From contig JAFYWO010000059.1 of the NCBI GenBank assembly GCA_017557925.1, positions 1 to 18,391 of the forward strand: a stretch of 18,391 bases of DNA. Reading direction: 5' to 3'. Positions 1 to 5,807 of this stretch are shown in pieces. The notes under the pieces are model-generated. The model did not search any database. It had not been told where the DNA came from and worked only from the letters and a program-made list of their open reading frames with translations. The number at the start of each line of letters is the position of its first letter. Position 1 is the first letter of the stretch. The position numbers and the translations under genes were made by a program. The stretch comes from Alphaproteobacteria bacterium. Its GTDB lineage: Bacteria; Pseudomonadota; Alphaproteobacteria; RF32; CAG-239.

Positions 1-28
1 CTAAAAATAGAATTAAAAATTTTTTCAT
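1..28 (-). CDS. Start of a leftward gene, signal-peptide-like N-terminus (partial)
   Basis: Read leftward from 28, an ATG is followed by codons for MKKFLILFL before the window ends. A clear Shine-Dalgarno (TAGGAG, complement of 35-40) lies six bases upstream, the same arrangement seen before several other genes here. A Lys-Lys start followed by a hydrophobic run is typical of an exported or membrane-anchored protein. Leftward TTGACT (complement of 91-96) could be a -35 element, but I see no convincing -10. Only nine codons are visible, so no function can be given. The gene lies downstream of the superoxide dismutase gene on the same strand, with a gap of about 75 bases. Confidence 0.6.
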
Positions 29-103
29 ATAATACTCCTATATTTTCTAAAATCAAAAAAGAACGTATCTTGTAAATCAAAATTTTTAATAGTCAAGAAA
101 AAT

Positions 104-667
104 TTACATTTTTAATAAAAAATTTATCACGTTTTCTAAATATTTTTTTCTAAGATTCTGATAATCCAAATAATATGCGTGTTCCCAAACATCAACATTA
201 AATATCGGCTCTTTTTTGCTTACAAGCGGAGTATCACCGTTTTTTGTGGTAATCACTTCTAAATTACCTTTTTCATTACGAACAAGCCAAACCCAACCGC
301 TACCAAAAACTTTCATACCTTCATCAACAAGTTTTTCTCTAAAGTCTTCCAAACTTCCGAATGTATCAATAATCTCTTTTCTAAAATCTGCACCAAGTTT
401 TTGACCAATTCCAAAAGATTCCCAATACATATTATGGTTATAAACTTGTCCTGCATTATTATATAAAGTAACTAAATCTTTTTTTTCATAACTGTTCTTA
501 ATAATATCTTCTAAAGACATATTATCAAACTCTGTCTGTTTAATCAATTCATTTACTTTATCAACGTATGCCTTATGATGTTTTCCGTAATGAAATTCTA
601 TAGTTTTTTTAGAAATAACCGGTTCCAAAGCATTTTCTTTAAAATCCAAATTCATAAAATTTATCAT
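104..667 (-). CDS. sodB: Superoxide dismutase, iron type
   Basis: Cytoplasmic enzyme that dismutates superoxide to oxygen and hydrogen peroxide. The 187-residue length is normal for the Fe/Mn superoxide dismutase family. The four metal ligands are visible: His26, His78, Asp159 and His163, the last two in the family signature DVWEHAYYLDYQN. Gln74 in NNAGQVYNHNMYW sits where iron enzymes carry their active-site Gln, and TPLV before the signature also matches iron enzymes, so I call Fe type. A cambialistic enzyme cannot be excluded. There is no signal peptide. The start is supported by AGGAG on the minus strand about seven bases upstream. The gene is divergent from ctrA and appears to be transcribed alone. 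Confidence 0.95.
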   Translation of the reverse strand: MINFMNLDFKENALEPVISKKTIEFHYGKHHKAYVDKVNELIKQTEFDNMSLEDIIKNSYEKKDLVTLYNNAGQVYNHNMYWESFGIGQKLGADFRKEIIDTFGSLEDFREKLVDEGMKVFGSGWVWLVRNEKGNLEVITTKNGDTPLVSKKEPIFNVDVWEHAYYLDYQNLRKKYLENVINFLLKM

Positions 668-834
668 AATTTTCTCCTTTTTGTTTCTAAATACTTTATA
701 ATTAACATAAAATCATTATCTTATAATTAAATTTATTTTTTGTTAATAATTGTTGACAACCCTGCATCAATGATTCACAAATAAAATTTATGCATTATTA
801 TGCAAATAACAATAAATATAATGGAGAGGAAATA
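668..834. promoter_or_regulatory. Divergent sodB/ctrA control region
   Basis: This 167-base AT-rich spacer must hold the promoters of both divergent genes. Toward ctrA there is a perfect -35 hexamer TTGACA at 753-758, but no good -10 at 16-18 bases. A GAnTC site (GATTC, 772-776), the methylation target of CcrM in alphaproteobacteria, lies just downstream of it. Two copies of TTATGCA (788-794 and 798-804) are spaced exactly ten bases apart. The ctrA ribosome binding site GGAGAGGA is at 823-830. No TTAA-N7-TTAA CtrA box was found. Confidence 0.5.
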
Positions 835-1521
835 ATGAGAGTTCTTTTAATTGAAGATGATTATGCTGTGTCACAAAGTGTAGAAACCATCTTAAAAAAA
901 GAAGGAATGGTGGTAGATACAACAGATGATGGCGAAGATGGGCTTGATTGTGGTAAACTTTATGACTATGACATTATCATCTTAGACTTAAACCTACCGG
1001 GTATGAATGGTTACGAAGTTTTAAAAAGTTTAAGAAATGCCAAAGTATCAACACCGGTTCTTATTTTATCAGGTTTATATGAGCCGGATAAAAAAGTTAA
1101 AGGTTTAGGTTACGGTGCTGACGATTATTTAACCAAACCTTTTGACAAGAGCGAATTGTTAGCTCGTATTCAAGCTATTGTTCGTCGTTCTAAAGGACAT
1201 TCCAACCAAGTTATACAAACCGGACTTGTAGAAGTAAATCTTGGCACACAAACAGTTAGTGTTGCAGGTAAAGACTTACACTTAACCGGCAAAGAATATG
1301 GAATTATGGAATTACTTTCTTTGCGCAATGGCTCTACCTTAAACAAAGAACAATTCTTAAACCACCTTTACGGCGGTATAGATGAACCTGAATTAAAAAT
1401 TATTGATGTATTCATCTGCAAACTCCGTAAAAAATTAGAAGTAGCTTCCGGTGGCAAAAATTATATTGAAACTGTTTGGGGAAGAGGATATATCCTAAAA
1501 GACCCCGATGAAAAGAAATAG
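835..1521 (+). CDS. ctrA: Cell-cycle response regulator CtrA
   Basis: OmpR/PhoB-type response regulator that, in Caulobacter and relatives, controls cell-cycle, motility and surface genes and is phosphorylated through CckA-ChpT. The 228-residue product has a receiver domain (about 1-115) with acidic residues Asp8-Asp9, phosphoacceptor Asp51 ([13 protein letters not shown]) and Lys105 region (TKPF), then a winged-helix DNA-binding domain. The stretches [44 protein letters not shown] and [14 protein letters not shown] are almost unchanged from Caulobacter CtrA. I chose the ATG at 835, which has GGAGAGGA just upstream; an in-frame ATG at 790 would add 15 unrelated residues. The protein ends in DEKK and lacks the terminal Ala-Ala that ClpXP reads in Caulobacter. 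It is followed by a strong terminator and is transcribed alone. Confidence 0.96.
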   Translation: MRVLLIEDDYAVSQSVETILKKEGMVVDTTDDGEDGLDCGKLYDYDIIILDLNLPGMNGYEVLKSLRNAKVSTPVLILSGLYEPDKKVKGLGYGADDYLTKPFDKSELLARIQAIVRRSKGHSNQVIQTGLVEVNLGTQTVSVAGKDLHLTGKEYGIMELLSLRNGSTLNKEQFLNHLYGGIDEPELKIIDVFICKLRKKLEVASGGKNYIETVWGRGYILKDPDEKK

Positions 1522-1536
1522 TTTCAATTAGAAGGA

Positions 1537-1580
1537 TTAAGAGGCGGTATCTCCCACACATTACTCGCCTCTTAATTTTT
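1537..1580 (+). terminator. Rho-independent terminator of ctrA
   Basis: A perfect 10-base-pair stem, TTAAGAGGCG (1537-1546) with CGCCTCTTAA (1566-1575), encloses a 19-base loop and is followed by TTTTTAT. It lies 15 bases after the ctrA stop codon. Confidence 0.9.
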
Positions 1581-1584
1581 ATAA

Positions 1585-1622
1585 AAAAAACACCCTCTCC
1601 ATCACTGGAAAAGGTGTTTTTT
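1585..1622. terminator. Bidirectional terminator between ctrA and the 59-residue ORF
   Basis: AAAAAACACC (1585-1594) pairs with GGTGTTTTTT (1613-1622), giving a stem with T-runs on both strands: TTTTTTATTT rightward and eight Ts leftward. It backs up the ctrA terminator and also ends the leftward 1625-1804 gene, whose stop codon lies immediately beside it. Confidence 0.88.
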
Positions 1623-1624
1623 AT

Positions 1625-1804
1625 TTAGTCTTTGAATGCTCCAAGAAGCCACGCTCCTCCAAACATTCCTACCAACCAAATGATCGTTCCATATTCAAAC
1701 GGGATTCCAAACCACGTTTCATCTGGATATGCAGCATCGCTGCAATGTGGCAAGAAAAATATAAATCCTACCACGCACAAAAACAAGCCAAGATTTTCCT
1801 TCAT
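1625..1804 (-). CDS. Small membrane protein, 59 residues, unknown function
   Basis: This ORF begins at the ATG at 1804 (MKENLGLFLCVVGFIFFLP) and ends at TAA 1625-1627, directly beside the bidirectional terminator. It has a hydrophobic N-terminal segment (about residues 5-19, a possible signal sequence or first membrane segment), a short polar middle with PDETWFGIPFEYG, and a second hydrophobic segment (about 41-56, IIWLVGMFGGAWLLG). I do not recognise the family. Support for a real gene is the terminator at its stop, a near-consensus sigma-70 promoter upstream (1975-2003) and membrane-protein composition. No clear Shine-Dalgarno is visible, and no alternative start exists before an upstream in-frame stop at 1853-1855. 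My hand count gives about 42% G+C, and the codons favour TTG and GGA, unlike its AT-rich neighbours, so recent acquisition is possible. A plus-strand ORF across the same bases looks like a shadow. Confidence 0.7.
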   Translation of the reverse strand: MKENLGLFLCVVGFIFFLPHCSDAAYPDETWFGIPFEYGTIIWLVGMFGGAWLLGAFKD

Positions 1805-1968
1805 ATGCTTTGTTTTTAAGACCGATTTGATATACGTTGGCCGACACGCAGATTAAGTTACTTGAATATCCCCAAGAACTATTTTATGATACACAACCTA
1901 AAAGTCCGAAGACATTTAAATTGAACAACATAAACAACTCTCTAATACACAAAATAATACTTTATCTT
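1805..1968 (-). other. Long 5' leader of the 59-residue gene, possible RNA element
   Basis: The promoter at 1975-2003 would start transcription near 1968, leaving about 165 untranslated bases before the ATG at 1804. Within it, leftward, is a GUC-UUCG-GAC hairpin (complement of about 1905-1914), carrying a classic stable tetraloop, and a hairpin formed by 1857-1864 with 1873-1879 that has one bulged base. I do not recognise a known riboswitch. No other start codon with a good ribosome binding site was seen. Confidence 0.4.
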
Positions 1969-1974
1969 ACCTAC

Positions 1975-2003
1975 AGTATATAAAAAATTACACATTCTGT
2001 CAA
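1975..2003 (-). promoter_or_regulatory. Near-consensus sigma-70 promoter
   Basis: Reading leftward, TTGACA (complement of 1998-2003) is separated by exactly 17 bases from TATACT (complement of 1975-1980). This is the best promoter match in the window. It lies just downstream of the DUF4105 gene stop at 2019 and points at the 59-residue gene. Confidence 0.8.
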
Positions 2004-2018
2004 CATTATTTATTTACT

Positions 2019-3815
2019 TTAAAAATTAACCTTAACACCAAACATAATTTCTTCATCATCATTATATTTTGTATTAAAAAATTTATAGCCTGCATACAAA
2101 TTCAAGTTCTTCGTAAAACTGTATCCACCTTCTAATAAATATTTTTCACCGCTATAAATATTTTCTGTTGTCCATATTTTTTCTGCACTACCATTCAGCC
2201 TGAAATCTTCATTATTATAATATATTCCACCTCTAAAACCAAAACTCAAATACCCGTTTTCTTCCATTCCGCCACCATATACCATACTTGGAACACTCAT
2301 AACATACACCGCCAAATTATGACTTATATTATAAGCTTCTCCAACACCACCTTCCAACTCAAACGCCAACGTATCTTCACCGGTTTTTGGATTAAACTTT
2401 TCTTTTAACCCAAATCCTATATCATAAGAAAAAGGATTGAACATAACATCTTTGCCATTTATGGATTTAATTGACATCACATTTAGCTCATCAAGCACAT
2501 ACTTATTTTTACTATCGTAATGCCTTATTTTTGTTTCTAATAAATTTATCTCCGCTCCTTTTAGTAGTCCGTAACTACTTTCCATCAAACTTGTATATGC
2601 CGGTTTATATGATATTTCTTGAAAAGCACTACCATTTCTTGCTCCGAACACTACTCCTATACCATTTTGTCCGTGCGATTTTATAGGATTTTCACCAACT
2701 TCCAAATCATCAAAATAAAGAGTATTATCCTTAATTTTGCTCCTCTGTGTTAAAAGCACAAAACTTTTTTTACGATATTCTTTTAATTCCAATTTTCTTT
2801 CAACATACTGATATTGGATATACTGATACGCTGTTTCCAATACATCTGCTTTTTCATTATCCTTAAGTTCTTCTAATTTAATCATATCATTTTTAATAAT
2901 ATCAACCAAAACCTCTTTTTGCTTACTATTCATCTGAATATAACGATTCTTTAGTTTTGACATTCTTGATGGTCTGTAATTGGTATTTTTAATTAACCCT
3001 ATCTTATCAACCTCTTTTAATGTTGAAAGCGGAATGGCATTAAGCTTAAATTTTTTTACCAACTCCAAATCAGACTTTGTTGCTTCCAACATAGAAAGCA
3101 ATAAATACGAGCAATTTTTTGTAAAAAAGTAATACCTTACTTTTGCTTCTTTTAACTCCCACATCAAAGCTATAAAAAGCTCCAACTCATCTTCTGTTAA
3201 GTCAAGTTCATATTCCCAAATATCACGATTCTCAATATTATTATAAAGGTTTATTACATCATAATAAGGTTTAATACTGAATGTGCCGTAATACCCTCCA
3301 TACAATCCTCTAAGAGCATATAAAACTCCACTATCTTCCCCCGTATCTGCCCCAAAATTTGCCCCGTGCGCCAACAGTTGTGCCTCAGTCCTTAAAGTAT
3401 CAATCCTAAACAAAGTATGCCCAAATAAAGATGACGGATTAGACATATAAGCATTAGTAAAAAGCATAGTAACTGATTTAGCCTGCAAGTCATCTAAATA
3501 TTGATTATATTCTTCGCATCTGCTCAAATCTCCGCTAACCTTCCCTTTTCTTTTCAAATAAATAAAACGAGCCGGAAAACGACATCTGAGTTCATCATCT
3601 TTTTTATTAAATTCGTCTATATGTTTTTCATACTCTTTTTTTGGATCAAACCTACCGTTTTTATCCAAAAAATATTCGCTACTTTCAACAAGCGATACAT
3701 AAACATTTCCCTTTTTTTGATAATGCAACAACTTATACCAATGATTATCAACATCAGCATCCGCACTAAACGAAATAAAAAGAAAAATAACTACATAAAA
3801 AACAAAACGTAACAT
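2019..3815 (-). CDS. Exported DUF4105/Lnb-like protein with C-terminal barrel-like half
   Basis: This 598-residue protein begins with a signal peptide (about residues 1-20, ending ADA). Residues about 110-260 match DUF4105, the N-terminal periplasmic domain of the Bacteroides lipoprotein N-acyltransferase Lnb as I recall that literature. The two hallmark motifs are SNPSSLFGHTLFR (His133) and FFTKNCSYLLLSMLEA (Cys235), the likely catalytic His and Cys. From about residue 370 onward the sequence is rich in alternating aromatic/Gly strands and ends in Phe (GVKVNF), as outer-membrane barrel proteins do. I infer a periplasmic or outer-membrane enzyme acting on lipoproteins or the envelope; the exact reaction is not proven. 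No Shine-Dalgarno is visible, and an in-frame TAG directly precedes the ATG, so the start cannot lie further upstream. A terminator ends three bases before it. Confidence 0.8.
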   Translation of the reverse strand: MLRFVFYVVIFLFISFSADADVDNHWYKLLHYQKKGNVYVSLVESSEYFLDKNGRFDPKKEYEKHIDEFNKKDDELRCRFPARFIYLKRKGKVSGDLSRCEEYNQYLDDLQAKSVTMLFTNAYMSNPSSLFGHTLFRIDTLRTEAQLLAHGANFGADTGEDSGVLYALRGLYGGYYGTFSIKPYYDVINLYNNIENRDIWEYELDLTEDELELFIALMWELKEAKVRYYFFTKNCSYLLLSMLEATKSDLELVKKFKLNAIPLSTLKEVDKIGLIKNTNYRPSRMSKLKNRYIQMNSKQKEVLVDIIKNDMIKLEELKDNEKADVLETAYQYIQYQYVERKLELKEYRKKSFVLLTQRSKIKDNTLYFDDLEVGENPIKSHGQNGIGVVFGARNGSAFQEISYKPAYTSLMESSYGLLKGAEINLLETKIRHYDSKNKYVLDELNVMSIKSINGKDVMFNPFSYDIGFGLKEKFNPKTGEDTLAFELEGGVGEAYNISHNLAVYVMSVPSMVYGGGMEENGYLSFGFRGGIYYNNEDFRLNGSAEKIWTTENIYSGEKYLLEGGYSFTKNLNLYAGYKFFNTKYNDDEEIMFGVKVNF

Positions 3816-3819
3816 CTAA

Positions 3820-3852
3820 AAAACAAAACAGGGTGCAAACAAACTTGCACCC
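3820..3852 (-). terminator. Terminator of the DUF3015 gene, abutting the next start codon
   Basis: GGGTGCAA (3831-3838) and TTGCACCC (3845-3852) form a perfect 8-base-pair stem with a 6-base loop. Read leftward it is followed by TGTTTTGTTTTTT, then TAG and the ATG of the DUF4105 gene at 3815. It terminates transcripts of the gene at 3863-4321. Confidence 0.85.
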
Positions 3853-3862
3853 TTTAACAATA

Positions 3863-4321
3863 TTAAGCGTTAGCTAATTCCATAATTTTCAAAGTCAAGT
3901 CAACAGCTTCAACATTTTCATTTACAAAAAGATACGCAAAACTTTGTTGTGCTTTAAGACCTAATTCTTTACTGTCAACATTCAAAATACCGGCAATAGT
4001 CTCTATAGTTTCGCCCTGACCACGAGAAGCATCCATAGCAAACTGTTCCATATTATTTTCAATCACAGCCAAAACAAGCTTACCTGTTCCGCCGGTAACT
4101 CTACCATTTGGATCACAACCTGAAGTGCCCAAAGTAACACCAACAGTATTCATAAATATACCATTAGTTGTCATAGCTAATACTTGAGGAATAATACCTG
4201 AATGACCTTTCCAAGCCATAGAACCAAGACCACAACCACCTGTTGAGTCTATTGCATAAGATGGAGCACTTACCATCATAAAAGCGCCAATGCAAGCACT
4301 TAAAAGCAGAGATTTTTTCAT
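3863..4321 (-). CDS. Periplasmic DUF3015 family protein
   Basis: This 152-residue protein has a signal peptide (MKKSLLLSACIGAFMMVSAPSYA, cleavage expected after Ala23). The mature part carries the DUF3015 pattern: GGCGLGSMAWKGHSG, then TTNGIFMNTVGVTLGTSGC and NNMEQFAMDASRGQGE. Cys30 and Cys69 could form a disulfide. The function of the family is unknown to me beyond periplasmic location. The start at 4321 is chosen because TTAGGAG lies about seven bases upstream and a signal peptide begins there; an in-frame start at 4354 would put 11 charged residues before the signal. The gene is followed closely by a strong terminator, so it is a single-gene unit, divergent from greA. Confidence 0.85.
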   Translation of the reverse strand: MKKSLLLSACIGAFMMVSAPSYAIDSTGGCGLGSMAWKGHSGIIPQVLAMTTNGIFMNTVGVTLGTSGCDPNGRVTGGTGKLVLAVIENNMEQFAMDASRGQGETIETIAGILNVDSKELGLKAQQSFAYLFVNENVEAVDLTLKIMELANA

Positions 4322-4378
4322 AAATTTTCTCCTAAAATTATCTTCAGTACACACTCATTTTATTTTTATTATGAATTA

Positions 4379-4408
4379 TGTATAGCACAAAATACAAATA
4401 ATTAACAA
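4379..4408 (-). promoter_or_regulatory. Possible promoter of the DUF3015 gene
   Basis: Reading leftward, TTGTTA (complement of 4403-4408) is followed after 18 bases by TATACA (complement of 4379-4384), giving a leader of roughly 50 bases. The match is moderate and the region is very AT-rich, so this is tentative. Confidence 0.35.
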
Positions 4409-4432
4409 ATAAAAAAACACCATAAATTTTAC

Positions 4433-4460
4433 TTGATTTATAAAAAACATCTATTATATT
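4433..4460 (+). promoter_or_regulatory. Candidate greA promoter
   Basis: TTGATT (4433-4438), a 16-base spacer and TATATT (4455-4460) would start transcription near 4467. That places the terminator-like hairpin at 4483-4518 inside the greA leader. Confidence 0.5.
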
Positions 4461-4482
4461 AAACTGGACAGATAAGAGATAA

Positions 4483-4518
4483 TTGGTTGCTGGGTAAATT
4501 TTAGCAACCAAATTTTTT
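4483..4518 (+). terminator. Terminator-like hairpin in the greA leader (attenuator candidate)
   Basis: TTGGTTGCT (4483-4491) pairs perfectly with AGCAACCAA (4503-4511) around an 11-base loop, followed by ATTTTTT. Only the rightward strand has the U-tract. No rightward gene lies upstream within about 3 kb, so it cannot be an ordinary gene terminator; it sits between the greA promoter and greA. A second hairpin without a U-tract, CCGCAAA (4542-4548) with TTTGCGG (4553-4559), follows before the ribosome binding site. Confidence 0.75.
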
Positions 4519-4584
4519 CAAACTTTTTTTAAAATTTATACCCGCAAACATATTTGCGGATAACTTTATTTTAGGAGAAATAAA

Positions 4585-5058
4585 ATGGATAAATTTCCTC
4601 TGACCAAAAAAGGTTTTTTGAGGCTTGAACAAGAACTAAAAAATCTTAAAGGCATTGAGCGTCCAAATGTTATTGCCGCTATTGCTGAAGCACGTTCTCA
4701 TGGTGATTTATCAGAAAACGCTGAATACTCTGCAGCCAAAGAAAAACAAGGTTTCATAGAAGGACGCATTCAAGAGTTGGAAGCTGTTATCAGCCGTGCT
4801 CAAGTTATTGACCCGGCAGAAGTTCAAGGCGACATTATTCGTTTTGGTGCAACTGTAAATATTGTTGATGTAGACACAGACAAAGAAAACTCATACCAAA
4901 TTGTCGGCGATTACGAAGCAGATATAAATGAAAATAGAATTTCATTATCATCTCCGCTCGCAAAAGCTTTAATCGGTAAGGCTGTTGGTGATGAAGTTGT
5001 ATATGTAGCACCAGGAGGCAAAAAGACTTTTGAAGTATTAGAAGTATCATACATCTAA
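4585..5058 (+). CDS. greA: Transcription elongation factor GreA
   Basis: GreA binds the secondary channel of RNA polymerase and stimulates cleavage of backtracked transcripts. The 157-residue length is normal for the family. The N-terminal coiled-coil hairpin carries the tip motif HGDLSENAEYSAAKE, with the catalytic acidic residues Asp41 and Glu44 in their usual positions. The C-terminal globular FKBP-like domain ends with ISLSSPLAKALIGKAVGDEV. The start is fixed by TTTAGGAG seven bases upstream. The gene has its own promoter and terminator; a leader hairpin with a U-tract suggests premature termination as a control step. Nothing is odd in the protein. Confidence 0.97.
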   Translation: MDKFPLTKKGFLRLEQELKNLKGIERPNVIAAIAEARSHGDLSENAEYSAAKEKQGFIEGRIQELEAVISRAQVIDPAEVQGDIIRFGATVNIVDVDTDKENSYQIVGDYEADINENRISLSSPLAKALIGKAVGDEVVYVAPGGKKTFEVLEVSYI

Positions 5059-5082
5059 AAATAAAAAAAAGACTAACTATAT

Positions 5083-5113
5083 AAAAAGCCGGAAACAAAT
5101 TCTGGCTTTTTTT
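5083..5113 (+). terminator. Rho-independent terminator of greA
   Basis: AAAAAGCCGGAA (5083-5094) pairs with TTCTGGCTTTTT (5100-5111), one G-U pair included, around a 5-base loop, with a run of seven Ts. It ends only about 13 bases before the start of the small Cys-rich gene, so that gene depends on readthrough or a very compact promoter. Confidence 0.9.
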
Positions 5114-5126
5114 ATAGGAGATATAG

Positions 5127-5375
5127 ATGAAAAAATCACTATTTATAAAAAACTGCAAATATGATTACAAAAACAAATGTGATTGCAGTGAAGACGACAA
5201 ATGCGGTTGCAATTACCCAAATAACATAAATCACAATTTCACAAAAGCATGTTTTGAAGATGATATTCTATCTGATTGCAACATAGAAATTGAAAATAGT
5301 TGGAAAAACTATGATATACTGAGCAATAGCAACCAAAAATCTCTAAAAAATCCCAAGAGAGATTATCCGAAATAA
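5127..5375 (+). CDS. Small Cys-rich protein, unknown function
   Basis: This 82-residue, soluble-looking protein has no signal peptide or membrane segment. Seven cysteines occur at positions 10, 18, 20, 26, 28, 42 and 51, including two C-x-C pairs in KCDCSEDDKCGCNYP, a spacing suited to binding zinc or another metal. The C-terminal third is Asn/Ser/Lys-rich and probably disordered. The ribosome binding site TAGGAG lies six bases before the ATG, which strongly supports translation. I do not recognise the family and cannot give a function. It lies between the greA terminator and its own strong terminator at 5430-5473. The sequence could be a metal-binding or redox protein; that is inference from the cysteines only. 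Confidence 0.75.
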   Translation: MKKSLFIKNCKYDYKNKCDCSEDDKCGCNYPNNINHNFTKACFEDDILSDCNIEIENSWKNYDILSNSNQKSLKNPKRDYPK

Positions 5376-5429
5376 AGATTTTTTTTTGCTATTGATTTTT
5401 AATTTTTTATTTGTTAGAAAATCATCTCA

Positions 5430-5473
5430 AGAGATAGTTTTAAGTGTGGGAGAAAACTATCTCTATTTTTTTT
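5430..5473 (+). terminator. Terminator after the Cys-rich gene
   Basis: AGAGATAGTTTT (5430-5441) forms a perfect 12-base-pair stem with AAAACTATCTCT (5453-5464), loop of 11 bases, followed by a run of eight Ts (5466-5473). Confidence 0.92.
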
Positions 5474-5525
5474 ATAACTTAAAAATTTTTATACTTTTTT
5501 AATAAAAACACTCTAAAATCATAAG

Positions 5526-5783
5526 AAGTAGATAGTAATATCTATCAGCACATACCCGTGCGGAGCTTTCAACGGCTTTAATAACACACGGTGTTAGGAT
5601 ATAACATCGTTATATTAAGACTTAAAATTTAAGTCTTTAATAAATATATCCCCGACCACACAAGGTCGGGGAGCTTTTAGCGTATACAACAAAAGTTTTA
5701 CTTTAAAGGCTAAAAGAGTCATTTTGTGTTATATGATTGTTGAACTCTCCGACCGCCTTATAAAAAAAGGTGGTTTTATTTTT
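5526..5783 (+). ncRNA. Candidate structured leader RNA upstream of the prepilin gene
   Basis: About 260 non-coding bases hold a chain of hairpins: TAGATA/TATCTA (5529-5544), GCAC/GTGC (5548-5561), TAACAC/GTGTTA (5582-5596), ATATAAC/GTTATAT (5599-5615), AAGACTTAAA/TTTAAGTCTT (5617-5637) and CCCCGACC/GGTCGGGG (5650-5671). Longer-range pairings are CTTTTAGC (5674-5681) with GCTAAAAG (5709-5716), and GGTCGGGGAG (5664-5673) with CTCTCCGACC (5745-5754, one G-U pair). The latter competes both with the 5650-5657 arm and with the base of the final terminator stem (5751-5775). A TAAAAT at 5514-5519 is a possible -10. I do not recognise a known RNA family. A leader with alternative folds before a terminator resembles a riboswitch or attenuator. 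Confidence 0.55.
5751..5783 (+). terminator. Terminator-like hairpin before the prepilin gene
   Basis: CCGCCTT (5753-5759) pairs with AAGGTGG (5767-5773), one G-U pair, extendable by two weak pairs, around a 7-base A-rich loop. It is followed by TTTTATTTTTT. It ends about 11 bases before the ribosome binding site GTGGAG of the gene at 5808. Confidence 0.7.
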
Positions 5784-5807
5784 TATTTACTTAGTGGAGA
5801 ATTTAAT

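Noticed and set aside
790..834. Upstream in-frame ATG extending CtrA by 15 residues
   Set aside because: The extension is unrelated to CtrA, and the ATG at 835 has GGAGAGGA immediately upstream and gives the conserved MRVLLIEDD start.
668..834. CtrA autoregulatory boxes (TTAA-N7-TTAA)
   Set aside because: TTAA occurs several times by base composition, but no pair has the seven-base spacing.
1632..1856. Plus-strand ORF of 74 residues
   Set aside because: It lies opposite the better-supported 59-residue leftward ORF, has no ribosome binding site or promoter, and has low-complexity unlikely composition.
5338..5361. AATCTCT/AGAGATT hairpin at the end of the Cys-rich gene as a terminator
   Set aside because: The T-run lies too far downstream of the stem; the stem at 5430-5464 is a much better terminator.
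5582..5637. Integron attC-like or tRNA-like element
   Set aside because: GTTAGGA only loosely resembles an attC core, there is no integrase or cassette, and no T-loop or acceptor stem of a tRNA is present.
5526..5700. c-di-GMP riboswitch (attractive before a pilin gene), SAM-II, 6S RNA, SRP RNA or tmRNA
   Set aside because: None of the conserved core sequences of these RNAs could be found by eye.
5724..5807. Longer prepilin starting at TTG 5724 or ATG 5733
   Set aside because: It would run through the terminator hairpin; the ATG at 5808 has a good ribosome binding site and gives a normal short prepilin leader.
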